Assembly (NCBI RefSeq): GCF_017168145.1
Contig: NZ_JADQTL010000001.1
Span: 1-61,348, forward strand
Length of the DNA: 61,348 bases
Origin: Anaerovorax sp. IOR16
GTDB taxonomy: Bacteria > Bacillota > Clostridia > Peptostreptococcales > Anaerovoracaceae
Reading direction: 5' to 3'
Part shown: positions 9,041 through 16,230 of the stretch, in pieces
Layout of the letters: every line of letters begins with the position of its first letter
Position numbering within the stretch: the stretch's first letter is position 1
The notes under the pieces: generated by a model
What the model saw: only the letters and a program-made list of their open reading frames with translations
Databases searched by the model: none
Told to the model about the DNA's origin: nothing
Made by a program: the position numbers and the translations under genes

Positions 9041-9071
9041 TTTTGGATTAGTAGGATAAGAGGGAATCGAA

Positions 9072-9165
9072 GATTCCGGTCGCCTTTTTTCCCAAATCTC
9101 AGCAGGAGATTTGTTAGAAAAACGGACAGCGTAGTGACTATCAGTCACGGAGGTACCCGCTCCAA
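9072..9165 (+). repeat. 94-bp structured intergenic repeat, copy 1
   Basis: Matches 9993-10086 over 94 bp with five substitutions and no gaps. It starts GATTCCGGTCGCC and ends CCCGCTCCAA, the same 3' flavour as the T-arm and CCA end of the tRNA-Gly just upstream. Internal hairpins are CAAATCTC-AGCAG-GAGATTTG and GTGACT-ATC-AGTCAC. The second stem differs from copy 2 by a T-A to C-G pair change. No protein is readable through it. Confidence 0.85.
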
Positions 9166-9203
9166 CTTTATCAAAATCCGATTATTTCAACAGGTTCTAA
9201 GAT

Positions 9204-9232
9204 AAAAAAACCGCAGTTTTACATCTGCGGTT
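9204..9232 (-). terminator. Terminator of the 9244-9720 gene
   Basis: On the minus strand AACCGCAG and CTGCGGTT form an 8-bp stem followed by a T-run; it lies 12 bp after the stop codon. Confidence 0.85.
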
Positions 9233-9243
9233 ACCAATATGTT

Positions 9244-9720
9244 TTATAAAGTTTCAATATATTCATTAATCTGCGATGATAATTTCTCTCTTAATTGTTT
9301 TGTTTTTTTTGTATAATCATTTTCACTATCATCGACCCCGCTGCAAGCACTTTCTTTAAGATCAATCATTCGATTAGTAAGCCAATCAAACTCTCTAATT
9401 GACTTAGTTTTCATTTGAATTTTATAAATAATAATATCTATTTTATCCTTGCAATCAGATATACCAGTTTGTTCCATTGTAATAAGATTTAATGCTATAC
9501 CTTCTCTTCTAAAATACTTAGATTTCAAAAATAAATTATGTAATAACGGAGAAAGCTCTGCAACTAGCACTTCAATATCATTACAAATATTTATTTTTTC
9601 ATCTCTTAATTGAAGTTTTCTATTATAATTATTTGATTTACTCATCACAATCAAGGCTACCAAAATTGAACAACCTGTTGCAATTATACTTGTTATAATA
9701 TTTATATATAGATCACTCAT
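9244..9720 (-). CDS. Hypothetical single-pass membrane protein
   Basis: A 158-aa protein that I do not recognise. Residues about 5-26 (INIITSIIATGCSILVALIV) form one transmembrane helix; the remainder is charged and helical, probably cytoplasmic. It stands alone between the two copies of the 94-bp repeat and has its own terminator. Its AT-richness and position between repeats suggest an accessory insertion, but nothing proves mobility. Confidence 0.65.
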   Translation of the reverse strand: MSDLYINIITSIIATGCSILVALIVMSKSNNYNRKLQLRDEKINICNDIEVLVAELSPLLHNLFLKSKYFRREGIALNLITMEQTGISDCKDKIDIIIYKIQMKTKSIREFDWLTNRMIDLKESACSGVDDSENDYTKKTKQLREKLSSQINEYIETL

Positions 9721-9992
9721 ACAATTATATCCTCACATAGTATTATGGCGCTCTTATAAAAAGCAATTAATAAATCTTTCTTGAAGACTCATATAGTATT
9801 TTAATTAGAAACTTACATATCATTTTTTTAAATCAAATTTACTACTATTTTCTTTTGTTTTTATTATGCTCCAAATATTCCCAATATTCAAGGTTGGTTC
9901 GTTAAAAACAGCAGAAATTTATAGATTTATCAAACTCTTTCGTGGATCATATTACTTCTGAATCATCAATTCCAGACTTTTTTTATGAGTTC
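9721..9992. other. AT-rich intergenic stretch without a recognised gene
   Basis: About 270 bp of AT-rich DNA between the small membrane protein gene and repeat copy 2. I see no RNA gene, no convincing reading frame and no clear promoter. Confidence 0.5.
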
Positions 9993-10086
9993 GATTCCGG
10001 TCGCCTTTTTTCCCAAATCTCAGCAGGAGATTTGTTGGAAAAACGGACAGCGTAGCGACTATAAGTCGCGGAGGTACCCGTTCCAA
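9993..10086 (+). repeat. 94-bp structured intergenic repeat, copy 2
   Basis: Second copy of the 9072-9165 repeat, same length. It is preceded by GAGTTC, so the tRNA-like T-arm text GAGTTCGATTCC is more complete here. The second stem is GCGACT-ATA-AGTCGC, a compensated version of copy 1. A terminator-like hairpin follows at 10091, the same order as tRNA-Gly plus its terminator, which hints that the unit is or was transcribed. Confidence 0.85.
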
Positions 10087-10090
10087 ACAG

Positions 10091-10120
10091 AGAACCGATA
10101 AAGTAGCGGTTCTTCTTATT
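10091..10120 (+). terminator. Terminator-like hairpin after repeat copy 2
   Basis: AGAACCG pairs with CGGTTCT (10107-10113), followed by TCTTATTTTT. No plus-strand protein gene precedes it; the repeat is the only candidate transcript. Confidence 0.7.
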
Positions 10121-10227
10121 TTTCAACGGATTCATGGATTTAACTAATAATGATTATGTTACATTTTTTAGCAAAAAAGTTGCTTGTGTTGCATGATTTT
10201 TATAAAAATGCAACACGAAAATTAGAT

Positions 10228-10261
10228 AAAAACAAAACAACGGCAGCCATTAAGACTGCCG
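10228..10261 (-). terminator. Terminator of the kelch gene
   Basis: On the minus strand CGGCAG (10256-10261) pairs with CTGCCG (10241-10246), followed by the T-rich TTGTTTTGTTTTT; 16 bp after the stop codon. Confidence 0.8.
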
Positions 10262-10276
10262 CAATAAAGTATGATT

Positions 10277-11671
10277 TTACCCATTCACACGAACGTAGAT
10301 TTGATAAGTCTGCCCTGCCAATTCACCTTGAATAATAGCTAAACCCTTTTTAATCCCAGTAACTTGGCCATCACTAGAAACTGTGACTACACTTTCATCC
10401 ATTGAACTCCATATAACCTCACCGGGGTTATCCGTTAAATATAGCTTAGCTTTTTCTCCTGCTTTTAAATGTACAGCTAAACGTAATTCATCCGCAATTC
10501 CTTCTACTACCTTTACTGGTATATATTCTTTGAATGTGCCATCTGCATTTTGAGCGTAAATATCTGTTTCTCCGACCGCTACCGCTGTAACTTTACCATT
10601 AGCATCAACTGTAGCAACCGCTTCATTAGTAGAGCTCCATGTATAATTAGCATTATCGGCTAAATTATAGGATGTGCTGAGTTGAACGTTTTCGCCTATG
10701 TTGAGTAATACAGATAGTTTTAGCGTGGTAGTTTGAGCTCCTACTTGGAGGGAAATCATTGTATCTGTCGGATAATAACCACCTATAACATAGATTTTAT
10801 TTTTTATCGTAGCAGCTCCAGCGTTACTCCTTGTAGCCTCTATAGAAGGGCCATTTGTCCAAGCATCTTCCATAGTATCATAAATCTCTACAGTTTTTAT
10901 ATAACCAGACTCACCGAACCCACCTATCGCAAAAATTTTATTTCCTATTACAGCTGCTACAGCATTCCTCCTTGCTGTAGACATAGGTTTTCCAACAGTC
11001 CAAGTATTATTTTTTATATCATATATCTCCATTTTATCTACAATTCCTGCTTGTATATTTGTAGTTGCTCCGCCTATTGCATAAATATAATTTCCCACTA
11101 CGGATGCTGTTAATCCATATCTTTTTGTCGGCATAGGCTCACCGGTAGACCAAGTTTTACTTTGGGTATCATAGATGTCCAATGTGTTTAACATTTTTAC
11201 ATTATCAGATCCACCGAGTACATATATCTTGTCCCCAACAGAAACTGAACCAAAATGACTTCTTGGTGTAGGTAAAGGGATACCAGATTCCCAAGTATTA
11301 TTTACCGTATCATAAATTTCGACTGTGTCTAAAAGCCCTTCATCATTTCTACCACCCATTACAAAGATTTTAGATCCTATCGTAACTGCTGCTGCATAAG
11401 ATCTAGCAGTAGGCATAGGTTTTCCTTGTGTCCATTTTTTAGTCGCTATATCATAAATTTCAACTTTATTTTCTATGCCACCAACTCCATTAATTGTAGT
11501 ATCTCCTCCAAACACATAAATTTTCTCGTTGATAGCTGCAGCGGTAATATCATATTTTTTTTCTGACATTGGGGTTTCCATCATCCAACCCTCTTCTGCC
11601 CCAAATACACCAATACTGGACATTCCCAGTACCATACATAAAGTCATTAAAATTACTATAAATCGTTTCAC
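10277..11671 (-). CDS. Exported kelch-repeat protein with two Big_2 domains
   Basis: A 464-aa secreted protein. A signal peptide ends near residue 24 (SSIGVFGAEEG). Six kelch repeats of about 48 residues follow, with recurring IYVxGG, VEIYDT and TxxW motifs and 'PMPTARS/R' turns, enough for a six-bladed beta-propeller. Two bacterial Ig-like (Big_2) domains come next, recognisable by WSSTNEAVATVDANGKVTA (about 345-365) and WSSMDESVVTVSSDGQVTG. No anchor (LPXTG or SLH) is seen, so it may be free or bound through the Big_2 part. Ligand unknown. Start is GTG at 11671, 6 nt after GGGAGG. Confidence 0.88.
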   Translation of the reverse strand: MKRFIVILMTLCMVLGMSSIGVFGAEEGWMMETPMSEKKYDITAAAINEKIYVFGGDTTINGVGGIENKVEIYDIATKKWTQGKPMPTARSYAAAVTIGSKIFVMGGRNDEGLLDTVEIYDTVNNTWESGIPLPTPRSHFGSVSVGDKIYVLGGSDNVKMLNTLDIYDTQSKTWSTGEPMPTKRYGLTASVVGNYIYAIGGATTNIQAGIVDKMEIYDIKNNTWTVGKPMSTARRNAVAAVIGNKIFAIGGFGESGYIKTVEIYDTMEDAWTNGPSIEATRSNAGAATIKNKIYVIGGYYPTDTMISLQVGAQTTTLKLSVLLNIGENVQLSTSYNLADNANYTWSSTNEAVATVDANGKVTAVAVGETDIYAQNADGTFKEYIPVKVVEGIADELRLAVHLKAGEKAKLYLTDNPGEVIWSSMDESVVTVSSDGQVTGIKKGLAIIQGELAGQTYQIYVRVNG

Positions 11672-11801
11672 TTTTTTCCTCCCTTATATACCGTCTTTTG
11701 ACTGAATTTTGTAATATTTTATAATATTATCTCATATTATAGTTTAAATTAACATTCTATATTTCCATATATTTCTAATATATAATATAAGTTTAACTCA
11801 A

Positions 11802-11824
11802 GAACCGCCTTAAAAAGGCGGTTT
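11802..11824. repeat. Left target duplication of IS copy B (23 bp, a hairpin)
   Basis: Identical to 13413-13435. The duplicated 23 bp is a stem-loop: AACCGCCTT / AAGGCGGTT with an A-rich loop. It touches the IS terminus without a gap. Confidence 0.95.
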
Positions 11825-11890
11825 CAGACTGTAGACAAGGATATCTCTATCTTTGCCTACAGTTTTTTTTACATAATGTAATACATTTTA

Positions 11891-11919
11891 TTGTATTTAT
11901 GGTAAAATATATGTATAAA
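11891..11919 (+). promoter_or_regulatory. Transposase promoter (copy B; same in other copies)
   Basis: TTGTAT (11891-11896) and TATAAA (11914-11919) with a 17-nt spacer, inside the element and downstream of the left-end hairpin terminator, 20 nt before the ATG. The arrangement blocks read-through from outside while allowing its own expression. Confidence 0.6.
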
Positions 11920-11939
11920 TACATGGAGGTATTTGCTTT

Positions 11940-13303
11940 ATGATGGGTAAGAAAGATTTATTAGGTCGTGATCAATTTCAAATGGTAACCTTGAATTCTC
12001 TTGTTCCACAAGATCATATTATTCGTAAGATAGATACTGCGATTAATCTCTCTTTCATTTATGACCTTGTAAAAGATTTGTATTCTGATGTGGGAAAAGA
12101 AAGCATCGATCCTGTTGTCTTAATTAAAATTACCCTCATTCAATATACCTTTGGTATTCGATCCATGAGACAGACCATTAAAGAAATTCAAACGAATGTA
12201 GCTTATCGATGGTATCTTGGTTATAGTTTAGAGGAAGAAATTCCTCACTTTTCTACCTTTGGTAAAAACTACTCTCGTCGGTTTCAAAATACTGACTTAT
12301 TCGAACAAATCTTTCAAAGAGTCATTGCTGAAATCATGGAATATGAATTCATTAATTCAGAAAGCATTTTCATTGACGGTACACATATTAAAGCAAGTGC
12401 AAATAACCATAACAGTGAAAAAGAAACCGTTTTGGAATCCGTTAAATACTATGAAAAAGAACTAATGAAAGAAATTAACGAAGATCGCATTGAACGAGGA
12501 AAACAAGCTTGTAAAAAAAAACGGAAGCCAAAGAAAAGACAAAAGTAATCAAGAAAAGTACCGTAGATCCGGATTGCGGCGTATTTCATAAAGGAAAGCA
12601 TAAGGTAGTATTTGCTTATGCTGCAAATGTAGCTTGCGATCGAAACAATTACATACTTGCTTTTCATACAAATCCAGGAAATGTACATGACTCAGTTGCA
12701 TTCCCAAAGATTTATGAAAAAGTAAAAAGATATAAAGGTGTAAAAAATATTGTAATGGATTCCGGATATAAAACACCTGCAATTGCTAGAGAAATACTCA
12801 AAGATAAACGAATTCCTATCCTACCATACAAACGACCTATGACAAAAAATGGTTATTTTAAAAAACACGAATATGCTTATGATGAATACTATGATTGCTT
12901 TGTATGCCCAGAAAACCAAGTGTTAAACTATACTACAACAAATAGAGAAGGGTATCGGGAATATAAGAGTAAAGGAGAAATTTGCAAGAGTTGCCCTTCC
13001 TTATCAGAATGCACAGCAAGTAAAGACCATGTAAAAGTAGTCACACGTCATATATGGGAAAACTACATAGAGCAATGTGAGGACATTCGTCATACTCCAA
13101 AGTATCGAGATCTTTACAAACTACGGAGTCAAACCATTGAGCGAGTCTTTGCCGATGCAAAAGAAAAACATAATATGCGTTATACACAATATCGAGGGAT
13201 TCAGAAGATAGAAATGGAACTGAATCTTCTTTTTGCGTCCATGAATCTAAAAAAACTAGCAACATGGATTCATAAATCTGAAAGAAGGAATCAAATGGCA
13301 TAG
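11940..13303 (+). CDS. IS1182-type DDE transposase, two overlapping frames (A9 slippage site)
   Basis: Frame 1 (11940-12548, 202 aa) holds the N-terminal DUF772-like region and the first catalytic Asp in FIDGTHIKAS. The rest, ending at 13303 in the -1 frame, holds the second Asp (MDSGYKTP), a Cys-rich insert (CPENQ...CKSCPSLSEC) and the catalytic Glu (IERVFADAKEKHNMRYTQYRG, typical of IS1182). The frames meet at A9 (12513-12521): TGT AAA AAA AAA CGG. A -1 ribosomal shift, or one extra A by transcriptional slippage, gives a protein of about 454 aa. Without it the catalytic residues lie on separate polypeptides. Confidence 0.9.
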
Positions 13304-13412
13304 AGATATCCTTTTATTTTTTCTTTTTTTAAAAGCTTTATAGAAAAAATAGAAAATACCTTGCAGAAATTATAAGAATATAAATTTAGCAAGGTATTTT
13401 GTCTACAGTCTG

Positions 13413-13435
13413 GAACCGCCTTAAAAAGGCGGTTT
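13413..13435. repeat. Right target duplication of IS copy B (23 bp, a hairpin)
   Basis: Exact copy of 11802-11824; stem-loop AACCGCCTT / AAGGCGGTT followed by TATTT on the plus strand. Lies downstream of the minus-strand gene at 13496, where it could act as its terminator. Confidence 0.95.
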
Positions 13436-13495
13436 TATTTATTGTTCCATTTATTTAATTAATTCCGTTTATATTTAATACTTCCTTTTAAATAA

Positions 13496-14065
13496 CTAAA
13501 TCTGAAACTGATTAATGATTCCATAAGCCATTTCATCTGCCATTTGAAGCGCTTGTTTCTCTATCTCATCATATTGATCAATACTTGCTTCGTATTGACC
13601 TGTAAGTATCTGTACTGCTTCATTTTCGGTCATTTTTAAATGCTGATCCAGTAATTCTTTCCAAATACGCTTATTCCAATAGGGGTTCATATTCCCTAAT
13701 AAATTTGCAATGTCATCTGCATTTTCATACCATTTCTTACGTTGTTCATCAACAGTTTTCGTGTCTCCAGCTTTAGCCGCATTGACTAAATTAGCTGCAA
13801 TGAGTAGATGATCTGTGAAGAGGTCTTTAAATTCCATACTTTTTTTATCACCATACAATGGTCTTAATAGTTTTGCAAAGTCATCAGGATTACGTAAAAG
13901 ACGTTTGGTTACAGCTTCTAAGTCATCTAAATCTGACGCCGTACTGATTATAAAAGAACGAGTCCACATAACATGTTCCATCCAAAGACGCCGTAATACA
14001 TTAAATAAACGAAATTGTCTTAGTGTGATATAGCGATTTATAAAATTGTTATTTTGATTATACAT
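13496..14065 (-). CDS. Conserved hypothetical protein of the type often mislabelled acetylglutamate kinase
   Basis: A 189-aa helical protein containing WMEHVMWTRSFIISTASDL and a C-terminal MTENEAVQILTGQYEASIDQ...MADEM segment. From memory this is a common small family in Firmicutes that databases often name acetylglutamate kinase; it has no amino-acid-kinase fold motifs and is much shorter than ArgB (about 300 aa), so that name should not be used. His, Glu and Trp conservation near the start hints at a metal site, which is inference. RBS GAGG, 8 nt before the ATG. Confidence 0.75.
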   Translation of the reverse strand: MYNQNNNFINRYITLRQFRLFNVLRRLWMEHVMWTRSFIISTASDLDDLEAVTKRLLRNPDDFAKLLRPLYGDKKSMEFKDLFTDHLLIAANLVNAAKAGDTKTVDEQRKKWYENADDIANLLGNMNPYWNKRIWKELLDQHLKMTENEAVQILTGQYEASIDQYDEIEKQALQMADEMAYGIINQFQI

Positions 14066-14130
14066 TATATTGCCTCCTGTGTTTAACTAGATTATTCTAT
14101 GATGTTTCGAAGTATTTTGTTCTAATATTA

Positions 14131-14169
14131 AAAAAAAGGCAGTCGATAATTTTATCGTATGCCTTTTTT
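14131..14169. terminator. Bidirectional terminator upstream of the 13496 gene
   Basis: AAAAAAAGGCA pairs with TGCCTTTTTT around an internal GATAA/TTATC extension. It has A- and T-runs on both sides; on the minus strand it would end transcription of the 14197-14565 gene. Confidence 0.85.
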
Positions 14170-14196
14170 CATGTTGAGTCTTTGATTAACATTTAA

Positions 14197-14565
14197 TTAA
14201 ATTAATATAAGTACTACATATGTGAGGATTATTTGTACAATATGAATGCACTGGTCTTGAATTAAGTTAAGCTTTTTCACATTAGCTTTTAGATGATCGA
14301 CAATAAAATGTATTATAATATTGCTAATAAAACAAATGAGAAACATCGTATCTAAGCGAAACGTATATGCAAATATAATCGGAATCATCACCATAAATGA
14401 CCAGCTAAAGGAATGCATGAATAACGCACAAAGATAATCATAACGATACATTGATTGAGGTGCGTTAATTTCCCACCATTGCTTTTGCTTTCCGTTGGCC
14501 AACCATCCTTGGAAATAAAAATCATTCACAATGTGCAAAAAGAACATTGATAATAGAACTAACAT
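14197..14565 (-). CDS. DUF3307-like integral membrane protein
   Basis: A 122-aa protein with four predicted membrane segments. Conserved polar residues match my recollection of DUF3307: an N-terminal H-x3-D-x2-x-Q (HIVNDFYFQ), a central His (MHSFSW), H-x3-DHLK (HFIVDHLKANVKK) and a DQxxH near the C-terminus (DQCIHI). Such clustered membrane His/Asp residues suggest a metal-dependent or transfer activity but function is unknown. The family is frequent in phages and accessory regions. Confidence 0.65.
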   Translation of the reverse strand: MLVLLSMFFLHIVNDFYFQGWLANGKQKQWWEINAPQSMYRYDYLCALFMHSFSWSFMVMIPIIFAYTFRLDTMFLICFISNIIIHFIVDHLKANVKKLNLIQDQCIHIVQIILTYVVLILI

Positions 14566-14671
14566 ATTGTTTACCCTTTCTTCTTACTTCTCCCATTCTT
14601 CTTTATTTCTATGGTATATATTTTATTATAATATTTACATTTTTTAGGAAAAATATTCAAAAACTCTGGTA

Positions 14672-14712
14672 AAAATAAAATAACCAGTTAGTTTGTACCC
14701 TACCTGGTTATT
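14672..14712 (-). terminator. Terminator of the 14817-15230 gene
   Basis: AATAACCAG (14679-14687) and CTGGTTATT (14704-14712) form a 9-bp stem, followed on the minus strand by a T-rich run. It sits about 100 bp past the stop codon with nothing recognised between. Confidence 0.7.
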
Positions 14713-14816
14713 AAATAAATCAATTTATAATTAACAAATATATCAGTCTATACAATTATATTAAGGAAATGATTCTATCTTAGTATACGATTTGTCAATG
14801 TCTAAATTTTTTCTTA

Positions 14817-15230
14817 TTAAAAGATGCCATAACCTCTTCGCAGTAATTCATTAAGTAAAAGAAGATCTATAAAATCTCGAAATAGTCCTCTTCTACGAAA
14901 GCGATAATTACGATAACCGTCTCTGCCTCTTTGTGTGCTCTCTACTGATGACTTCATGTCATAACAGGCTGCATATTGTTCCAAATCCGGATACATTGTA
15001 CATACATTCATATAAATATCATCACTTATTTGATCAAACAGATCCTGGCCGGGCATTAATCTTCCCATAGGATTCATTTGGTCACAGACAGACATAACAA
15101 ACGGCTGCACTTTATAATAGACTTCCGGATAACATAGGTTGCAATACATATTCTCGTCCGAAACAGGCAATACCCCAATCGGCATATATGGTAACTGACT
15201 GAGGTCTTGATTGAGATAAGGATTTTGCAT
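14817..15230 (-). CDS. Hypothetical protein with Arg-rich C-terminus (possible spore-coat-like)
   Basis: A 137-aa protein rich in Tyr, Met, Pro and Asn (MQNPYLNQDLSQLPYMPIG) with four Cys residues in the first 100 positions and a C-terminal RRRGLFRDFIDLLLLNELLRRGYGIF-like segment (written here in part: RRGLFRDFIDLLLLNELL). Composition and tail resemble small clostridial coat or coat-associated proteins, but I recognise no named family. I start at 15230 because GGAGGGA sits 3 nt before this ATG, inside the longer frame that begins at 15242. Single-gene unit. Confidence 0.6.
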   Translation of the reverse strand: MQNPYLNQDLSQLPYMPIGVLPVSDENMYCNLCYPEVYYKVQPFVMSVCDQMNPMGRLMPGQDLFDQISDDIYMNVCTMYPDLEQYAACYDMKSSVESTQRGRDGYRNYRFRRRGLFRDFIDLLLLNELLRRGYGIF

Positions 15231-15433
15231 AGTTCCCTCCATTTAAAAAATTTAATAGATATATACTCTTATGCATATTATGAGTATTTTTATTAAATGT
15301 GAAAACTATGAAGAGGATTTCATTAAATATATTTCTTATCAAATATCTTATTTTATCTTTAAATTTATTTTTAAGAATAAAAGTGATAAGGTAACTATGA
15401 ATATCCGCTACAAAGAAGAATAATAAATTCACC

Positions 15434-15475
15434 AAAAAACGGCAATATCAATTTTATTTAACATCGCCGTTTTTT
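15434..15475. terminator. Terminator of the DUF4397 gene
   Basis: AAAAAACGGC and GCCGTTTTTT flank an AT-rich loop with extra pairing. It lies 37 bp downstream of the minus-strand stop codon and has T-runs on both strands. Confidence 0.8.
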
Positions 15476-15511
15476 AATTGCAATATTTTCAATTTCCAAA
15501 TTTTCTTTCCA

Positions 15512-16132
15512 TCATTTAAAACTATCCAGCAAAAACATTGCTTCCAGCGGAGGCTCTCCGTCAACTAATCCTATTGCATAAATCGTATAATAATTATCTG
15601 GATCCAGCTTAATCTCTGGCACTTCTAGTACCACATCTGATGTTCCCGCCAACCTTACCTGCAAATTATAAGTTCCTGGATCAACCGAAAGATATGGTGT
15701 TATCTGCCTGTATTCTACATTTCTAAAAATGACTGTGCCCTCAGGAAAAGTAATATCAACTGCAGGTGCATTTGGAGATAAGTGTATAAAACGAATCATA
15801 GATTTGGTTGGATCAATAATCACCTGTGCATCGGGTATGATTAAAAAATTGATGCCACCAACTTCACTCTCCGCAAGCGCCAAGGTTATTTTTTCACCTT
15901 CCGCAATCGCTATAATTCGAGTTAAAAGAAGATTATTTGTCCCTGCTTCGTAGATAGAAACTTTATAATTTTCTCGAAGCATTGGTAAATACGCAGTATA
16001 GGTACTATAAGCTAAATCTTCTGCAACTAACTTATCATCCACATATATGTCTACACTAGGCACACCCGGCATGGTATGAAAGATGCGAAAATATCCTAAA
16101 TTAAAATAGACTTTGGTTTTTTTTACATTCAT
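15512..16132 (-). CDS. DUF4397 domain protein
   Basis: A 206-aa protein made of two DUF4397-like halves: FRIFHTMPGVPSVDIYVDDK near the start and IRFIHLSPNAPAVDITFPEG near residue 113. These beta-sandwich domains occur in cell-surface and spore-associated proteins. No signal peptide, transmembrane segment or anchor is visible, so export by the classical route is not supported. It is a monocistronic gene; the function is unknown. Confidence 0.8.
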   Translation of the reverse strand: MNVKKTKVYFNLGYFRIFHTMPGVPSVDIYVDDKLVAEDLAYSTYTAYLPMLRENYKVSIYEAGTNNLLLTRIIAIAEGEKITLALAESEVGGINFLIIPDAQVIIDPTKSMIRFIHLSPNAPAVDITFPEGTVIFRNVEYRQITPYLSVDPGTYNLQVRLAGTSDVVLEVPEIKLDPDNYYTIYAIGLVDGEPPLEAMFLLDSFK

Positions 16133-16230
16133 AGTCTTACCTCATCATTTCTAATAGAAATAAATCTAAATTCACTATTAATAAATATATGCGTCCATGC
16201 TTTCATTTAGGATAGAAAATTTTATTCAAT

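Larger units (their letters stand above)
11825..13412 (+). mobile_element. IS1182-type insertion sequence, copy B (1588 bp)
   Basis: Complete element bounded by terminal inverted repeats CAGACTGTAGACAA. Just inside each end is a terminator-like hairpin: at the left CTGTAGACAA... / ...TTTGCCTACAG plus T8, at the right AAATACCTTGC / GCAAGGTATTT. One transposase gene in two frames. Flanked by a 23-bp direct duplication that is itself a hairpin. Nearly identical to copies C and D, so transposition is recent. Confidence 0.95.

Noticed and set aside
10150-10335. Plus-strand frame of 61 codons covering the kelch gene 3' end
   Set aside because: It runs across the kelch terminator and into the kelch gene antisense; no ribosome site and no recognisable domain.
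11921-11942. Six-codon leader frame ATG-GAG-GTA-TTT-GCT-TTA-TGA overlapping the transposase start
   Set aside because: The ATG lies inside the Shine-Dalgarno region of the transposase, so it is more likely chance than a coupling peptide.
13496-14065. Acetylglutamate kinase (ArgB)
   Set aside because: Although similar proteins often carry this label, length and motifs do not fit an amino-acid kinase and no arginine genes are nearby.
15112-15435. Minus-strand frame of 107 codons overlapping the 14817-15230 gene
   Set aside because: Its second half is the real gene read in another frame and its first half is AT-rich leader DNA; the other frame has a clear ribosome site.
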